Origin: Pterobdella sp. o SKG-2022
Lineage: Eukaryota > Annelida > Clitellata > Hirudinida > Piscicolidae
Assembly: GCA_964035795.1 (NCBI GenBank)
Contig: OZ038324.1
Coordinates: 5,890,030 to 5,954,029, forward strand
DNA length: 64,000 nt
Reading direction: 5' to 3'
Part shown: one piece after another, positions 15,101-29,838 of the stretch
Layout: each line of letters opens with the position of its first letter
How positions within the stretch are numbered: position 1 is the first letter of the stretch
Program-made: the position numbers and the translations under genes
The notes under the pieces: model-generated
Seen by the model: only the letters and a program-made list of their open reading frames with translations
Told to the model about the DNA's origin: nothing
Database searches by the model: none

Positions 15101-15544
15101 CAATAATAAGAATGAGATACTGATGCAAAGTAAATGGCATGATAAGAAGAAAAATAAGATATGTAGTAAAAATTCTGCTCTCACAAATGCTGAAGAGAAG
15201 AAAAAAAAATTACCAAGTTTACCTACTAAAGTTAGTGTTTAAACATATTTCCATAGTAATATAGATTGAAATACCTGTTGACAATATATTTTATCCTCAC
15301 TGACAACTACTCATTTTTATTTAAATGTTAAATCACACACTTAGCAGTTAAATATTATTCTAAGCACATTTCAAGCCAAGAATGTTGACAGGTGCTGAAA
15401 TTTGCCGATGAATTACTAACTCACACGACGTTCAACGAACTCCACTTGTTTCCTGAGAGTTATCTCAAAGAGAAGGAGAAGGGCAGCCTTCCTTCACTCA
15501 AGTCTTCAAGATCTCATGAATATGACGCTATGTGGATGAGTTGA
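9104..15544 (+). CDS. CFAP157: CFAP157, cilia- and flagella-associated coiled-coil protein
   Basis: Axonemal coiled-coil protein; the vertebrate protein is needed for sperm flagellum assembly. Exons: 9104-9246, 9394-9515, 9975-10075, 10127-10175, 10366-10519, 11303-11392, 11567-11663, 12097-12177, 12529-12662, 13116-13208, 13486-13543, 13704-13769, about 14460-14497, 14906-15230 and 15392-15544; about 567 residues (human about 520). Phases match at all junctions; the acceptor of the 14.46-kb exon is the least certain (14444 is the alternative, but breaks phase). Family marks in order: a Lys-rich start, IANLEEFERNKD, ESEHRDTRYLFDKQYRIEKDKL, then KIVANEYKKLS...ETCKRTIREM, and near the C-terminus the conserved IPEYKVGHLGLVPQ. 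Most of the body is heptad-like coiled coil. Introns carry several inverted-repeat elements and a tRNA-like sequence. The last exon ends DAMWMS. Confidence 0.92.
9572..9773. mobile_element. Foldback (MITE-like) element B in CFAP157 intron
   Basis: The left arm from 9572 (TTTTTCGTTTATTTCTTCAA, then AAATGAGG and ACTAAAATTTTCG) is repeated in reverse complement up to 9773, with mismatches. Central sequence at about 9655-9690 separates the arms. The flank following the right arm (ACACATAAGA..CTCTCTA) resembles that of the element at 10829-11064, so the two probably belong to one family. No coding capacity. Confidence 0.65.
10819..11110. mobile_element. Foldback (MITE-like) element A with flanking direct repeats
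   Basis: Long inverted repeat: the arm from about 10829 (TTCAATTTTTTGATTTTTATC..CGGAAGCTTTTAGAT..) is mirrored by the arm ending at about 11064. The arms include ACTTTTTTCAAAAAACTA and CAACTTTGTCATAATTCAT. The centre carries a short duplicated AATTCATTAGTATG. The pair is bracketed by direct copies of AATGTAGGTTTAAAT at 10819 and 11096, which could be a target-site duplication or the element's own ends. It lies in CFAP157 intron 5. Confidence 0.7.
12824..12890 (+). mobile_element. tRNA-like sequence (SINE head or tRNA pseudogene)
   Basis: TAGCCCAGCTAGTAGAGCA at 12831 matches a tRNA D-arm and RNA polymerase III A box, and GGTTCGATCCC at 12875-12885 matches the B box at the right spacing. The acceptor stem does not close and the anticodon stem is imperfect, so a working tRNA is unlikely. 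A tRNA-derived SINE remnant in the CFAP157 intron is the better reading. Confidence 0.6.
14544..14704. mobile_element. Foldback element D in CFAP157 intron
   Basis: The outer arm ATTCAACTTGAAGAAACACCG (14544) is mirrored by CAGTGTTTCTTTAAATTGAAT (ending 14704). An inner pair AAATATGTTTTCATCA / TGATGATGAAAACATAT surrounds ATTTAATTAAATGAGCC. The structure suggests a MITE or a self-complementary retroelement tail. A CCTGATGATG core is shared with the repeat near 32010. Confidence 0.65.
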
Positions 15545-17377
15545 GGGTGTTTTAACGTTGTTTAATTTGTGTTCATGCTCACGTTTGTTAGATAAGGTTT
15601 GAAGCATATAGAATTTTAAAAAAGCTTCGTTCAGCGATTTTACCAGTTTTTATATTTCAAAGTTTTTCTTTAAAATATAATAAAAGCATGAAAAAATTTT
15701 TAAGTATTGAAAATGTTCGAAGTTCTGAAGAGCACAATATATTTGAAAATGACAATTTTACATTCAAAAAGACCTTTAAATAATTCACTCTTATCAGTTC
15801 TGACGCGCAATTTTCAAAAATATAAAACTATAAAATTTCATGAAAATTACCTTGAATCGTTACGCATTATGAAGTGAAAATCTGAATTAAAAATAATTTC
15901 CAGAAGAAACAATGAATCAACACTTGAAAATAAAACGCCGTCAATTCAAGTTCAATAGATTAAGAGTTACGCAATTATTTATAATAGATCGGTTTGAATT
16001 AAGACTGCAAAAAATTTATAAAAATAAAAAATGCATTAAAATAGCTTTAAGTTACGAAGAGCAAAACAGGAGACTATCCAAATGAAAGACGATTAATGCT
16101 GTTACAATAGTATTATTAAACAAGTATAAACCTGCTATTACTTACCAAGTTTAATACTCGACCACACAATATAAGAATTTTAAATTTAAGTTGCGAAAAA
16201 GTGGAATAAGTTAAATAAGCATTTGAACAATTGTGTCGACAAGGGTTCACGTGGTAAAAAGATTTTAAGAATTTCTATGAAAATAACGTGATATGTAGGA
16301 AAATGTTTGGAGATAATACAAAATAGTTTGAATACAAAAAAGTGAAATTAATGTTACTTAAAATAGATATTAAGTAAAGCATACTAGTTAAGCCTGAATC
16401 TATAAGTGAATGCTTTACTATAGATGTGTCTATTAGCAATGATTAGTGGAGAAATTGCTACATATTGTCCAAATAAAAAACTGAAAGCAAAATAACAATA
16501 GTGGTTAAATATCGAAAATTTGTCAAACAGTCCAAAGAAACAATCAATCAATAAACCTGATATAGCTTTGAAGTCAAAATGATAGAAAGTTACAAGTAAA
16601 AATGTGTTCATAACGCTTTGAAGGTAGGCGCATTAAGTAGTGACTAGTTAATTTAACCTCATCACTTTGAATCACTTGGAGACACCTATCATCAGAACTG
16701 AAATCATACACAAAACGCAAAAACCCAGAAAATAAAAACGGCATGAATTTATAAAACGCACTAAAAAATGTGAACAACAATAAAATGAGAAACGTTCTAA
16801 GGAATATAACGACATTAACAAAAAGCTATAATACTTTCCAGAAATCATAATAAGATGGAATAACTTGAAAAGAAGTAATCATCAAAAGCTCGCCTCAAAC
16901 GCACTATGATTGGGTGCGATCGACAGTGAATCAAAATTTGCTCTAAAACAAGTGAAAGTATTGAGGATAACTTGAAAATTCACTGCAAAATTACTGAAGA
17001 AAAAAACAAGGGCAATATAAATAAATAGGAATACAAAGTTTGATACAAAATTAAAACAATTTCTGAGAAAAATGAGTAAAATACAAAAGTAAATTGAAAA
17101 TTATTTCAATGTAAACTTTCAAAGAATGAAAAATGTAGAGAAATCTAATTGATAAATGAACTTCAACACGAATATCAATAACATGACGATGATGGTAATG
17201 ATGAGTCGATGAAATTGATACTCTATCACAGTGCTGACTTAATAGACTACCATTATCATCACGTCGTCATCTTCATTACGATGGTAAAAACAAAAAAGAA
17301 ACTATAATTAATGTTTAAATCATTACAACCACCAATAATCTCTTGAGAACAAACCACATCGACACATAATGCTCACT
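15545..17377. other. Intergenic, convergent 3' ends of CFAP157 and the GW182 gene
   Basis: About 1.8 kb of AT-rich sequence between two convergent genes. I see no exon with motif support on either strand. Around 17165-17280 there is a loose inverted pair of GATGATGGTAATGATG-type trinucleotide repeats. Both 3' UTRs must lie here. Confidence 0.6.
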
Positions 17378-20300
17378 CTACTCCAAGGAAGCACCGTTAT
17401 TGTTGGCCACAGAAGCTGTAGTGGTGGTGGAAGTCATGGGAGAGGTGGATTCAGTCACAGCAGCCCACGCAGCCCCCCCATTAGAGGCGTCAAGAAGCCT
17501 CAGAATATCCTGGTTGGTGAGTGGCTCACTGGAAAGAGCTCCCACCTGCATCAGACGACCCCTCACCAGACTGGCATCATCCCTGTAACAAGCGATTGAG
17601 TGGCCGGTAAGCCTGTTGCTCAACAACTGCAACAACGTGCCTGACTGCTTGCACAAGTTGTGCAACACTGAAGCCTCCATCTGTGTTGCCACATTTTTCT
17701 ATTGAAAGTCTCTTGTATACAAAATATTATCTTCAAGATTGTACACATAATTAAATTTAAACTGCTTGTTTTTAATTTATGAAACTATTCTCTAAAAACT
17801 GGAAACATAATAGCTAGAAAAATTGGTAATAGAGATATTGAAGTAGAAACGAAAACAACATTGGCAGTGTCCTTGACCATGAGCCAATTTGATGCCCTGG
17901 CTGGCCCTCCCATGTTGCCTTGCTGGATCTCTGTCACAATGGGTTGAACATAATGCATTTGAGTATTTCAAAATGAACAAATATAACCTCGTGAATAACA
18001 CAAAAAACTCAAAAATCAAATGTAACAATCATACAATGAATAACATAATAAAAAGCTACTCAATAAAACCCAACTCACCTGGCTTTTTCTCACCAAGACT
18101 CCATGAGGTAGATCGATTGAAATGGTTCGGGGGTGGTTGTTTGAGGCCTGGAGGTGGAGGAAGGTAGTGTTTAAAAGAAGAATTCCATGCATCCTGAGAA
18201 GCTTCTTGGTCCAGCCTCAGCCCTCCCAATGCCTGCATCAGCAACCTCTCATCCGAAACTGGTGCAGAGTGGTCTGCACTCAGTTGGTCAATGTAGGCCT
18301 TTATCCTCACAATGTCTGCATTGAGGGCATCAATTCGGAACTTCTTTTGGGCAAGTGGCATGGTCTTGTTTTGTTGCACTTGGGAGCGCTCGAGCAACAT
18401 TGGTTGCAAAATAGACTGCAGTTGGAGAAACATCTGCAACATGATTTGTGGGTTCTTCATACCCATGTTGTTCATGCCAAAGTTGTTTGAAGTGGTTCTG
18501 CGATGGAAGGGCGCTTGATTGAAAAGGTTGACTGGATTCTTGAATGCCTGTTGAGGTAGTTGTTGGGGTGGTTGGAAGGCAGAGAATGGAGTCTCCACCA
18601 AGCTTTTACCCCTCAACATCCTACCCCGTCCTTCCACTCCTCGACCACCACCCAACATATCTGTGAGTTTTCAATAACTTATGAAATGTATTTTTATAAA
18701 GCTTATCAAGCAGCAATAGCAATATACATCAACTTATGAATGATAAATATTATTAAATAACAGCGATGTTATAACTAATTACATAACAAAGACATCATAA
18801 CACTAAACTCTCCAAAAAAAATCGAAAATTTCCCAAACGCAAAAAACAAGAACTACCCAAGTAAAACAATAAAACCAAAGCAGCATTTAGTTAATGAAGT
18901 ATACAGCATAGCACCTGAGGTCTTGTCATTCTGCGTTAGAATATTTATAGCTTCCTCCTTCTACAAGTGTTATTGGTGTGTATTTATAAATTTATGCAAA
19001 TATGATTTATCAATACGAATAAATTATTTAATTTACAATAGTGATAATATTCTATTGTAAGTGAACATGCAATTGTATTGATAATGTAATATTTTCTAAA
19101 TATATTTTTAATATTTGTAGACTCTTTGTAATATCATGATTTAAAATTTGAAAAGATGTTTTCAACTATTAAATTTAGCACCCTCAGTATAGTGAGGGAT
19201 AAAACCGAGTTTTAAAACCATAGTATCTATCTATTAGTATATAGAAAACTAACTACAAAGTTTAAAACCAGCATCTATGAAGTGAAACAAAATTAAGTAA
19301 ATGCCATGGTACTAAATCTAGTTTCACCCTCACTATACTGAAGGCAACCAGAGAATTTAATACATTTGAATGATCTTTAAGTTCCAATAATAATAATGAA
19401 ATAAACATCTGCATCACATTTCTACTCCGAACCTGCTCGTTTTAAAGAATTCCATAATGGCTATTACCCTACTTTTTATTTGAGCAAGACATATAGATAG
19501 ATAGACTATGTATAAATTTAACCATGCTTTTACTCTGCCTTTTCTAACCATTTTATCAGTATCATTTTATTATAGTCAGAATCTTTCCCTTTTCCAAGGG
19601 ATCACTGACTTTTTTCATAGAATGACCAAATTAACTTGATGACAAGTTTTATAAGAGCATACACCACCACTACCAAAAGCTCCCTACATTGGCTTTAAGC
19701 TATTTTAATAAAGTTATAAATGTACTACCATGAGCAACAAGATGTATATTATCATAAGTTTTAGCACTTTATCTTATATACAAGTTATCAAAATATTCTC
19801 ACTTTAACTCCATTTTCCATAAGAAACTGCAAAGCTTGGTTCATTTGAGGCTGAGTCTGTTTTGGATATACATGTAGTCACTAATACTTTGAAGCATACA
19901 CTGACTTTTATTTGTTCCTACGATAAATGAATTAAGATTGAATAAACACAGGATTTAGGCAACAGAATCATGAAATAAAACATAGCAGAACTTTAAAGGT
20001 ATAACTTAATATAAAGTTGATTTGTTCATTTGCAATAAAAAGCCATTATTCCTAAGTGATAATGACAAGTTTATAGCATAACGCACTACATAAAATTTGT
20101 TTCCTCTATAGACAACACCATCAACCTGCAAGGGAGGCTGGTTCCACACTCCAAACTCCGTTTGGGTGTTGGGTATCTCACCCCATGTGCCGATGCTCAG
20201 TGGCTTTTGTGGGGCCTGCAGCTGGTTCTTTGTCTGGAGAATTATATTTAAAATCATTTCATTAAAAAAACTACTCAATATTATCAAAATGAAAATATAA

Positions 20301-21345
20301 TAAAAGATTCAGACAAAGATGTGAATAGTAATAGACACTCACAGGATCATTCCAGAACTGGGCTGCAGCATAAGCTGTGGCAGGATCGACAAAAGGCTGT
20401 TTATCAAAGCCTGCATCCCCACCCCAGCCTTGCTGCCAAGGCGACTGCTTGAACAGCTGATCCATTGATTCTGGCTCCTCTGCAGGTGCTGACCATGTAG
20501 GAATGTCAAATGTTGGACTTTTCCAAACTCCATCATTCTTTGGTTGCTCTGTAGTTTCAAAGTTTATTACTGCATAAATGCTCTAAATATCAAATGATGA
20601 GAAATGGTGGTACCTAAAGTAGAGCCAGAAGGCATGAGGGAGTTAGCATCAATGGCAGGGTTCTCAACTGGGTGGTCCCATGGGGTATCTTGGCGTATGG
20701 GTTTTTTACCCCACCCATCATGAGAATTCACCATCTTGGCAATCATTTCGTCCTTGCTTTGTTGTAGCATTTCAGCTCCATCTGGTTGGCTACGTTCATC
20801 TACAAAGCTACCTGTTGACGCAGATTTATGGGCCTCTTTAGGTGTGTTATCACCCTTTAGTTCAGCCATTGAAAAACTTTTTTTCAATTCTTCTTTTTCT
20901 TCCCCTCCACTCCAATTTTTACCAAATGGTGTATATTCAGGAAAAACCCAAACATTTTTTTGTCCTCCTTCAAGGCCATAGGTGCCAGGATCTCCAGCTG
21001 GACCTGGAAACAGACCTGTGTTCTTGTTGACTCCCCATGTATTTGATCCTCCATAATTGTTTCCCACTCTATCCCATGCAGGTTTAGATTCTCCACCCCA
21101 TATTTTCGATACCTCTGGCTTCCATGGATCTTTGTCGCCTTGAACTCCTAAAATTTTTTACATTAATTTAAATTAAAATTTAAATTAATTTTAAAACAAA
21201 CCAATTTCGCCTAAGTGGGGTCCCCATGGTGCACCTACGTTTAAAAAAGAAAAATTGAATTAGTGTTGGAAAAATCAAACAATCACAACTAGATCTTACT
21301 TAATCCTGGATTTTTTTCGTTTGCACTATTGGTACCAGAAGACAT
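17378..21345 (-). CDS. gw: GW182 / TNRC6 family miRNA-silencing scaffold (compact form)
   Basis: Bridges Argonaute to deadenylase complexes in miRNA silencing. Ten exons, transcribed right to left: 21345-21300, 21234-21202, 21147-20614, 20548-20343, 20233-20126, 19856-19803, 18960-18915, 18660-18079, 17930-17860 and 17698-17378; phases agree throughout, total 2001 nt, 666 residues. The N-terminal half has many GW/WG/W motifs (APWGPHLGE, SKIWGG, SNTWG, HDGWGKKPIRQDTPWD, QQGWGGD, GTWGE), expected to bind Argonaute. Exons 6-7 together encode a UBA-like helix set (MNQALQFLMENGVK, EEAINILTQND). Exon 8 is Gln/Met-rich, then has LPPPPGL and STSWSLGE. The last two exons form the family RRM: SNWLMVK, then MEASVLHNLCKQSGTLLQL and GHSIACY. 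It is far shorter than insect or vertebrate members (well over 1300 residues). I see no clear PAM2 motif. The start is the first ATG of the first in-phase exon. Confidence 0.88.
21202..21234 (-). other. gw: 33-nt micro-exon of the GW182 gene
   Basis: Eleven codons' worth of sequence with AG on its 5' side and GT on its 3' side. It enters and leaves in phase 1, so it could be skipped without a frameshift. It encodes APWGPHLGEI, adding one W-G motif. Confidence 0.75.
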
Positions 21346-21468
21346 TACGAGTTGAAAATTTTTTTGGCAAAATATCAATTGAAAACTTTTGAGCTTTGTG
21401 TTAAAATAACAAATAATAGCAAAAATTTAAGTTTGTAGTAATTTTTTGAACTTTGTATCAAAACCACG

Positions 21469-21690
21469 ATGACAAACAAAAGAAAAATCGAGAATTACTG
21501 TAAAAATTTGAACCACAGAAACCAAAAAAATGAAATATCAAAAAATAATCTAAAAGTTGAAAATTCAATAAAAACTTTAAGGATAAAGTATCAACTGTTA
21601 TTTAACAAAGGAGCTGATGAGAACTGTAATTTTGCAGATCGAGTCAAACTACAACTAATGGCCGAGCTTAAAAAATCAATTTTTTTATAA
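21469..21690 (+). CDS. Small Lys/Asn-rich open frame divergent from the GW182 gene
   Basis: A 73-codon frame starting at an ATG only 123 bp from the GW182 start, on the other strand. It is basic and helix-forming (KVENSIKTLRIKYQLLFNKG, then ADENCNFADRVKLQLM). I do not recognise it. It could be a real short gene, the first exon of a spliced gene sharing the GW182 promoter, or chance in A-rich DNA. Confidence 0.3.
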   Translation: MTNKRKIENYCKNLNHRNQKNEISKNNLKVENSIKTLRIKYQLLFNKGADENCNFADRVKLQLMAELKKSIFL

Positions 21691-27020
<5,330 letters not shown>

Positions 27021-28397
27021 TTCTATTCAAGCAGCTCCAACACGTTAAAAAGTAATGTGTTGAACTTAATAAAGTCTGAGGAACCCTCGGTTCCAAAAAA
27101 AAGAGGGCGAAAGCCGAAGACTATGATCACCTCATCTCCTTCACTTTTCTCGCCTACCACATTTTCTTTGACTACTTCTTATCCTTCAACTACTTTACTT
27201 TCCTCGACCACTACATTTACTACATTTACCTCAACTACCACATATCCTTCAACCACTTAAATCTTCTCAACCACTACATCTCCTTCAACTAACTCTTCAT
27301 CCCATGCAATAACTCCACTCTTCTCAACAACTCCATCTTCTTCATCAAGCTCGACTTCAACAACTATGACCACTTCTCCAACTTCATCCACAAGCATGGC
27401 ATCATTTTCAACTTCTCCATCTCCTGCTTCTACAACTACTTCATTTCTTAGTTTAATTAATAATTTTCCATCATTACTTTCACTAGAATCATTCTCACCA
27501 ATCAATTCAATCACAGCTACTCTTACTTCTAACTCACCTCAACCTACTTACAGCACTATTGTTAAGTCAAAAAACAAGCACACCCTTTCTTCTCCACCCA
27601 CTAACAAAATCTCACACTCACTCCCCCCCAACCAACATATAAACCATTCTATCAAGAAAACTCCACCTATAATTAAATATTTGACTAAAATTACTTCCAT
27701 CACAGGTGAGACTCCGAGTGAGCTCTGCAGAAGATTGGTTTCATCCATTAACCTTTCTAAACAGACCTTTAAGTCTTATCCCAAGCATGTTCGTAAGTCT
27801 ACTGATGCCGTTGTTTGGGAAGCTGACTCTGCTGATTTACTCAAAGATGCCAAACTTTTTCTTTCCTCTCTTCCCAACATCCGCCTTCATGACCCAATTC
27901 TTTTAAACCCAACAATTACTGTTCTGGGTCTACCGACATGGGTTTCGGATAAAGAACTGGAGACCTCTCTCAATCTCCTCTTTCCATCTGCTCATCCCAG
28001 CGCTCTTCGTGCCTTCAGACAAAGGCCTAACGCACGAAATCCTTCTACCCGTGATTGGCTTATCCAAGTTCCAAGCACCGTTTTTCCCACGCTGATCAAG
28101 TCCAAGAATATACATCTCCCTTTTGGTAGATTTCCTTTCCACTCCCGTATGCACCCTACTAGATGTCTGAATTGCCAGACTTATGGCCATAATATATCTA
28201 AATGCCACAACCCTAGAATATGTGAGCACTGTGGCAAAGACCATCCGTCTGACAACTGTTCTAGATCTTCTCCTTCCTTCTGTGTTCCCTGCTTTAAATC
28301 AAATCGTCCTTGTCATGACCATGTCACCACATCCTTTTCTTGTCCGGTGTTTAAGCAACAAGTGCGACTTAAGATGGGGCGTACTACCTGGCAATGA
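27021..28397 (+). pseudogene. LINE ORF1 (gag-like, CCHC zinc knuckles) with an in-frame stop
   Basis: One continuous reading frame from 27021 to the TGA at 28395-28397, broken by a single TAA at 27258-27260. Upstream of the break lies an AT-hook-like [11 protein letters not shown], before the first ATG (27123), followed by Ser/Thr/Pro-rich sequence. Downstream, from the ATG at 27366, 343 codons continue Ser/Thr-rich, then basic. The C-terminus carries zinc knuckles: CLNCQTYGHNISKC, CEHCGKDHPSDNC and a third Cys/His cluster starting CVPC. This pattern is typical of ORF1 in Jockey/CR1-type LINEs, which coat the element RNA. Translation could start at 27366 in a live element, or the TAA is a disabling mutation. 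Confidence 0.8.
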
Positions 28398-28412
28398 AGG
28401 CCTGCCTTACTC

Positions 28413-28800
28413 ATGCACCCTCAAAATCCATCTCCTTCTGTGAAGTTTGGCCTTCTCAATCCCCGTTCCACTCGCAACAAATCCACTCTTATCCTGGACG
28501 CGATCTCCACTCACTGTTTCGATATCCTTGCACTGACTGAAACGTGGATCCCGGAAGATGCCGACCATGTCACAAAATACGACATTGTTCCCCCAGGTTA
28601 CCATGTTCTACATTCTCATCGTTCTAGTGGAAAGCGCGGTGGTGGTATTTTTTTGGTTTCCTCCAACTCCGTTAAACTGACACTTGTAAATTCTGAAATA
28701 CACTCTTCTTTTGAAGCATTAACTGCCCAAGTCTCTTTCCTAACACGTTCCTTAACCATTTCTGTTATTTACTGCCCCCCTAACTCAAGTAATTTTATAC
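28413..28800 (+). CDS. LINE ORF2, apurinic endonuclease N-terminus (partial)
   Basis: Starts at an ATG 15 nt after the ORF1 stop, in the same frame. FGLLNPRST, DILALTETWI (the acidic-Thr catalytic block of AP-like endonucleases) and SGKRGGGIFLV identify an exonuclease/endonuclease/phosphatase domain of a non-LTR element. The frame is open until the N gap. The reverse transcriptase that should follow is not in the assembled sequence. Confidence 0.85.
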
Positions 28801-29000
28801 NNNNNNNNNNNNNNNNNNNNNNNNNNNNNNNNNNNNNNNNNNNNNNNNNNNNNNNNNNNNNNNNNNNNNNNNNNNNNNNNNNNNNNNNNNNNNNNNNNNN
28901 NNNNNNNNNNNNNNNNNNNNNNNNNNNNNNNNNNNNNNNNNNNNNNNNNNNNNNNNNNNNNNNNNNNNNNNNNNNNNNNNNNNNNNNNNNNNNNNNNNNN
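28801..29000. other. Assembly gap of exactly 200 N
   Basis: A run of 200 N, a conventional placeholder length, so the true gap size is unknown. It cuts the LINE ORF2. The sequence resuming at 29001 is ordinary AT-rich DNA. Confidence 0.98.
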
Positions 29001-29762
29001 GGAGTGTATAAGTTTTAGTGGTGAAAAACAATAATTAAGATTTTAATAGTGATATTATAGTTTCTAAAAAAGGTCAATCATATTGTGTATGTTTAAGGCA
29101 TGTTTTATGTTGTTTGGAAAAGACCCGTCGTTATTTCATCGGTTATTTGGAGGAAATATTGGAAAATTTTAATAAAAACATTTTAACTTTTGAAATTGAA
29201 TCATAAAGTTAAGAGAATAATGTTTTTCATACGCTTAGATTGAATTTTTAAAAAAAAGCATGAATTCTCATGTTATTTCCGAGTATTTCTACGCTCACAG
29301 ATACATATATTAACTAGGAAGAGTTGTGTGTGTGTATATATATGGGGAAATAACCAATGCTGTTTTCAAAGCTTTCAAAATTTACAATATATTCAAAGAG
29401 TTTTATACAACTTCATAAAATTTGAACGTTTGACAGTTTGATGGGTTTCAGAAAAAATTGAATAATTTTTGTCGTGTAATGAGATTGCTTATGTGAAAAA
29501 TTTGAAAATAAACTGGAGAACTGATCTATCGTGAATCAATCTGTCTAAATGTGTACTCTTAAGTCGCATATAATTGATCAGCTGAAGAAAGATTTTAAAA
29601 TTTAAATACTGAGCACTTTTGAGAACAAATTTTGAGTTTATTTTGCCTCATACTGTGTTTTCTTGGAAATTAAAACAATAATTATTACTAAAATTGATTA
29701 TATTATTTAGAATTAAAGACTTGAAGTTTATATTGGTTAAAATGTTGATAATCTAAGCGGAA

Positions 29763-29838
29763 ATGGTGAAGGAAACGATAATAAAAGCTATATTGTTCAT
29801 AGTGTGTGTTGTCTTTGTCTCTTCAGAAAACAAAAAAG
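29763..29838 (+). other. Signal-peptide exon of the SUEL/CUB/sushi gene
   Basis: ATG, 25 codons and one base, then GTTAGT. The lead MVKETIIK is followed by a hydrophobic run and an SSENKK cleavage region. It ends in phase 1, exactly what the lectin exon at 41585 needs. The 11.7-kb separation is the weak point: another first exon could exist inside the interval. Confidence 0.65.

Larger units (their letters stand above)
27021..28800 (+). mobile_element. Non-LTR retrotransposon, 5' part, interrupted by an assembly gap
   Basis: Two consecutive retroelement frames (ORF1 gag-like and the start of ORF2 endonuclease) run rightwards into an N gap at 28801. Base composition is clearly richer in C than the surrounding introns. 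No reverse transcriptase is visible because the gap begins inside the endonuclease, and sequence to the right of the gap shows no LINE coding. The (AT)n tract upstream may mark the insertion site. Confidence 0.85.

Noticed and set aside
18122..18518. Plus-strand open frames of 60-120 codons opposite GW182 exon 8
   Set aside because: They are antisense shadows of the coding exon at 18660-18079, whose minus-strand frame has family motifs and correct splice phases.
20736..21030. Plus-strand frames opposite GW182 exon 3
   Set aside because: Antisense shadows; the minus strand carries the GW motifs.
27257..27748. Minus-strand acidic frames over the LINE ORF1
   Set aside because: Antisense of the Ser/Thr-rich ORF1; the plus strand has the zinc knuckles.
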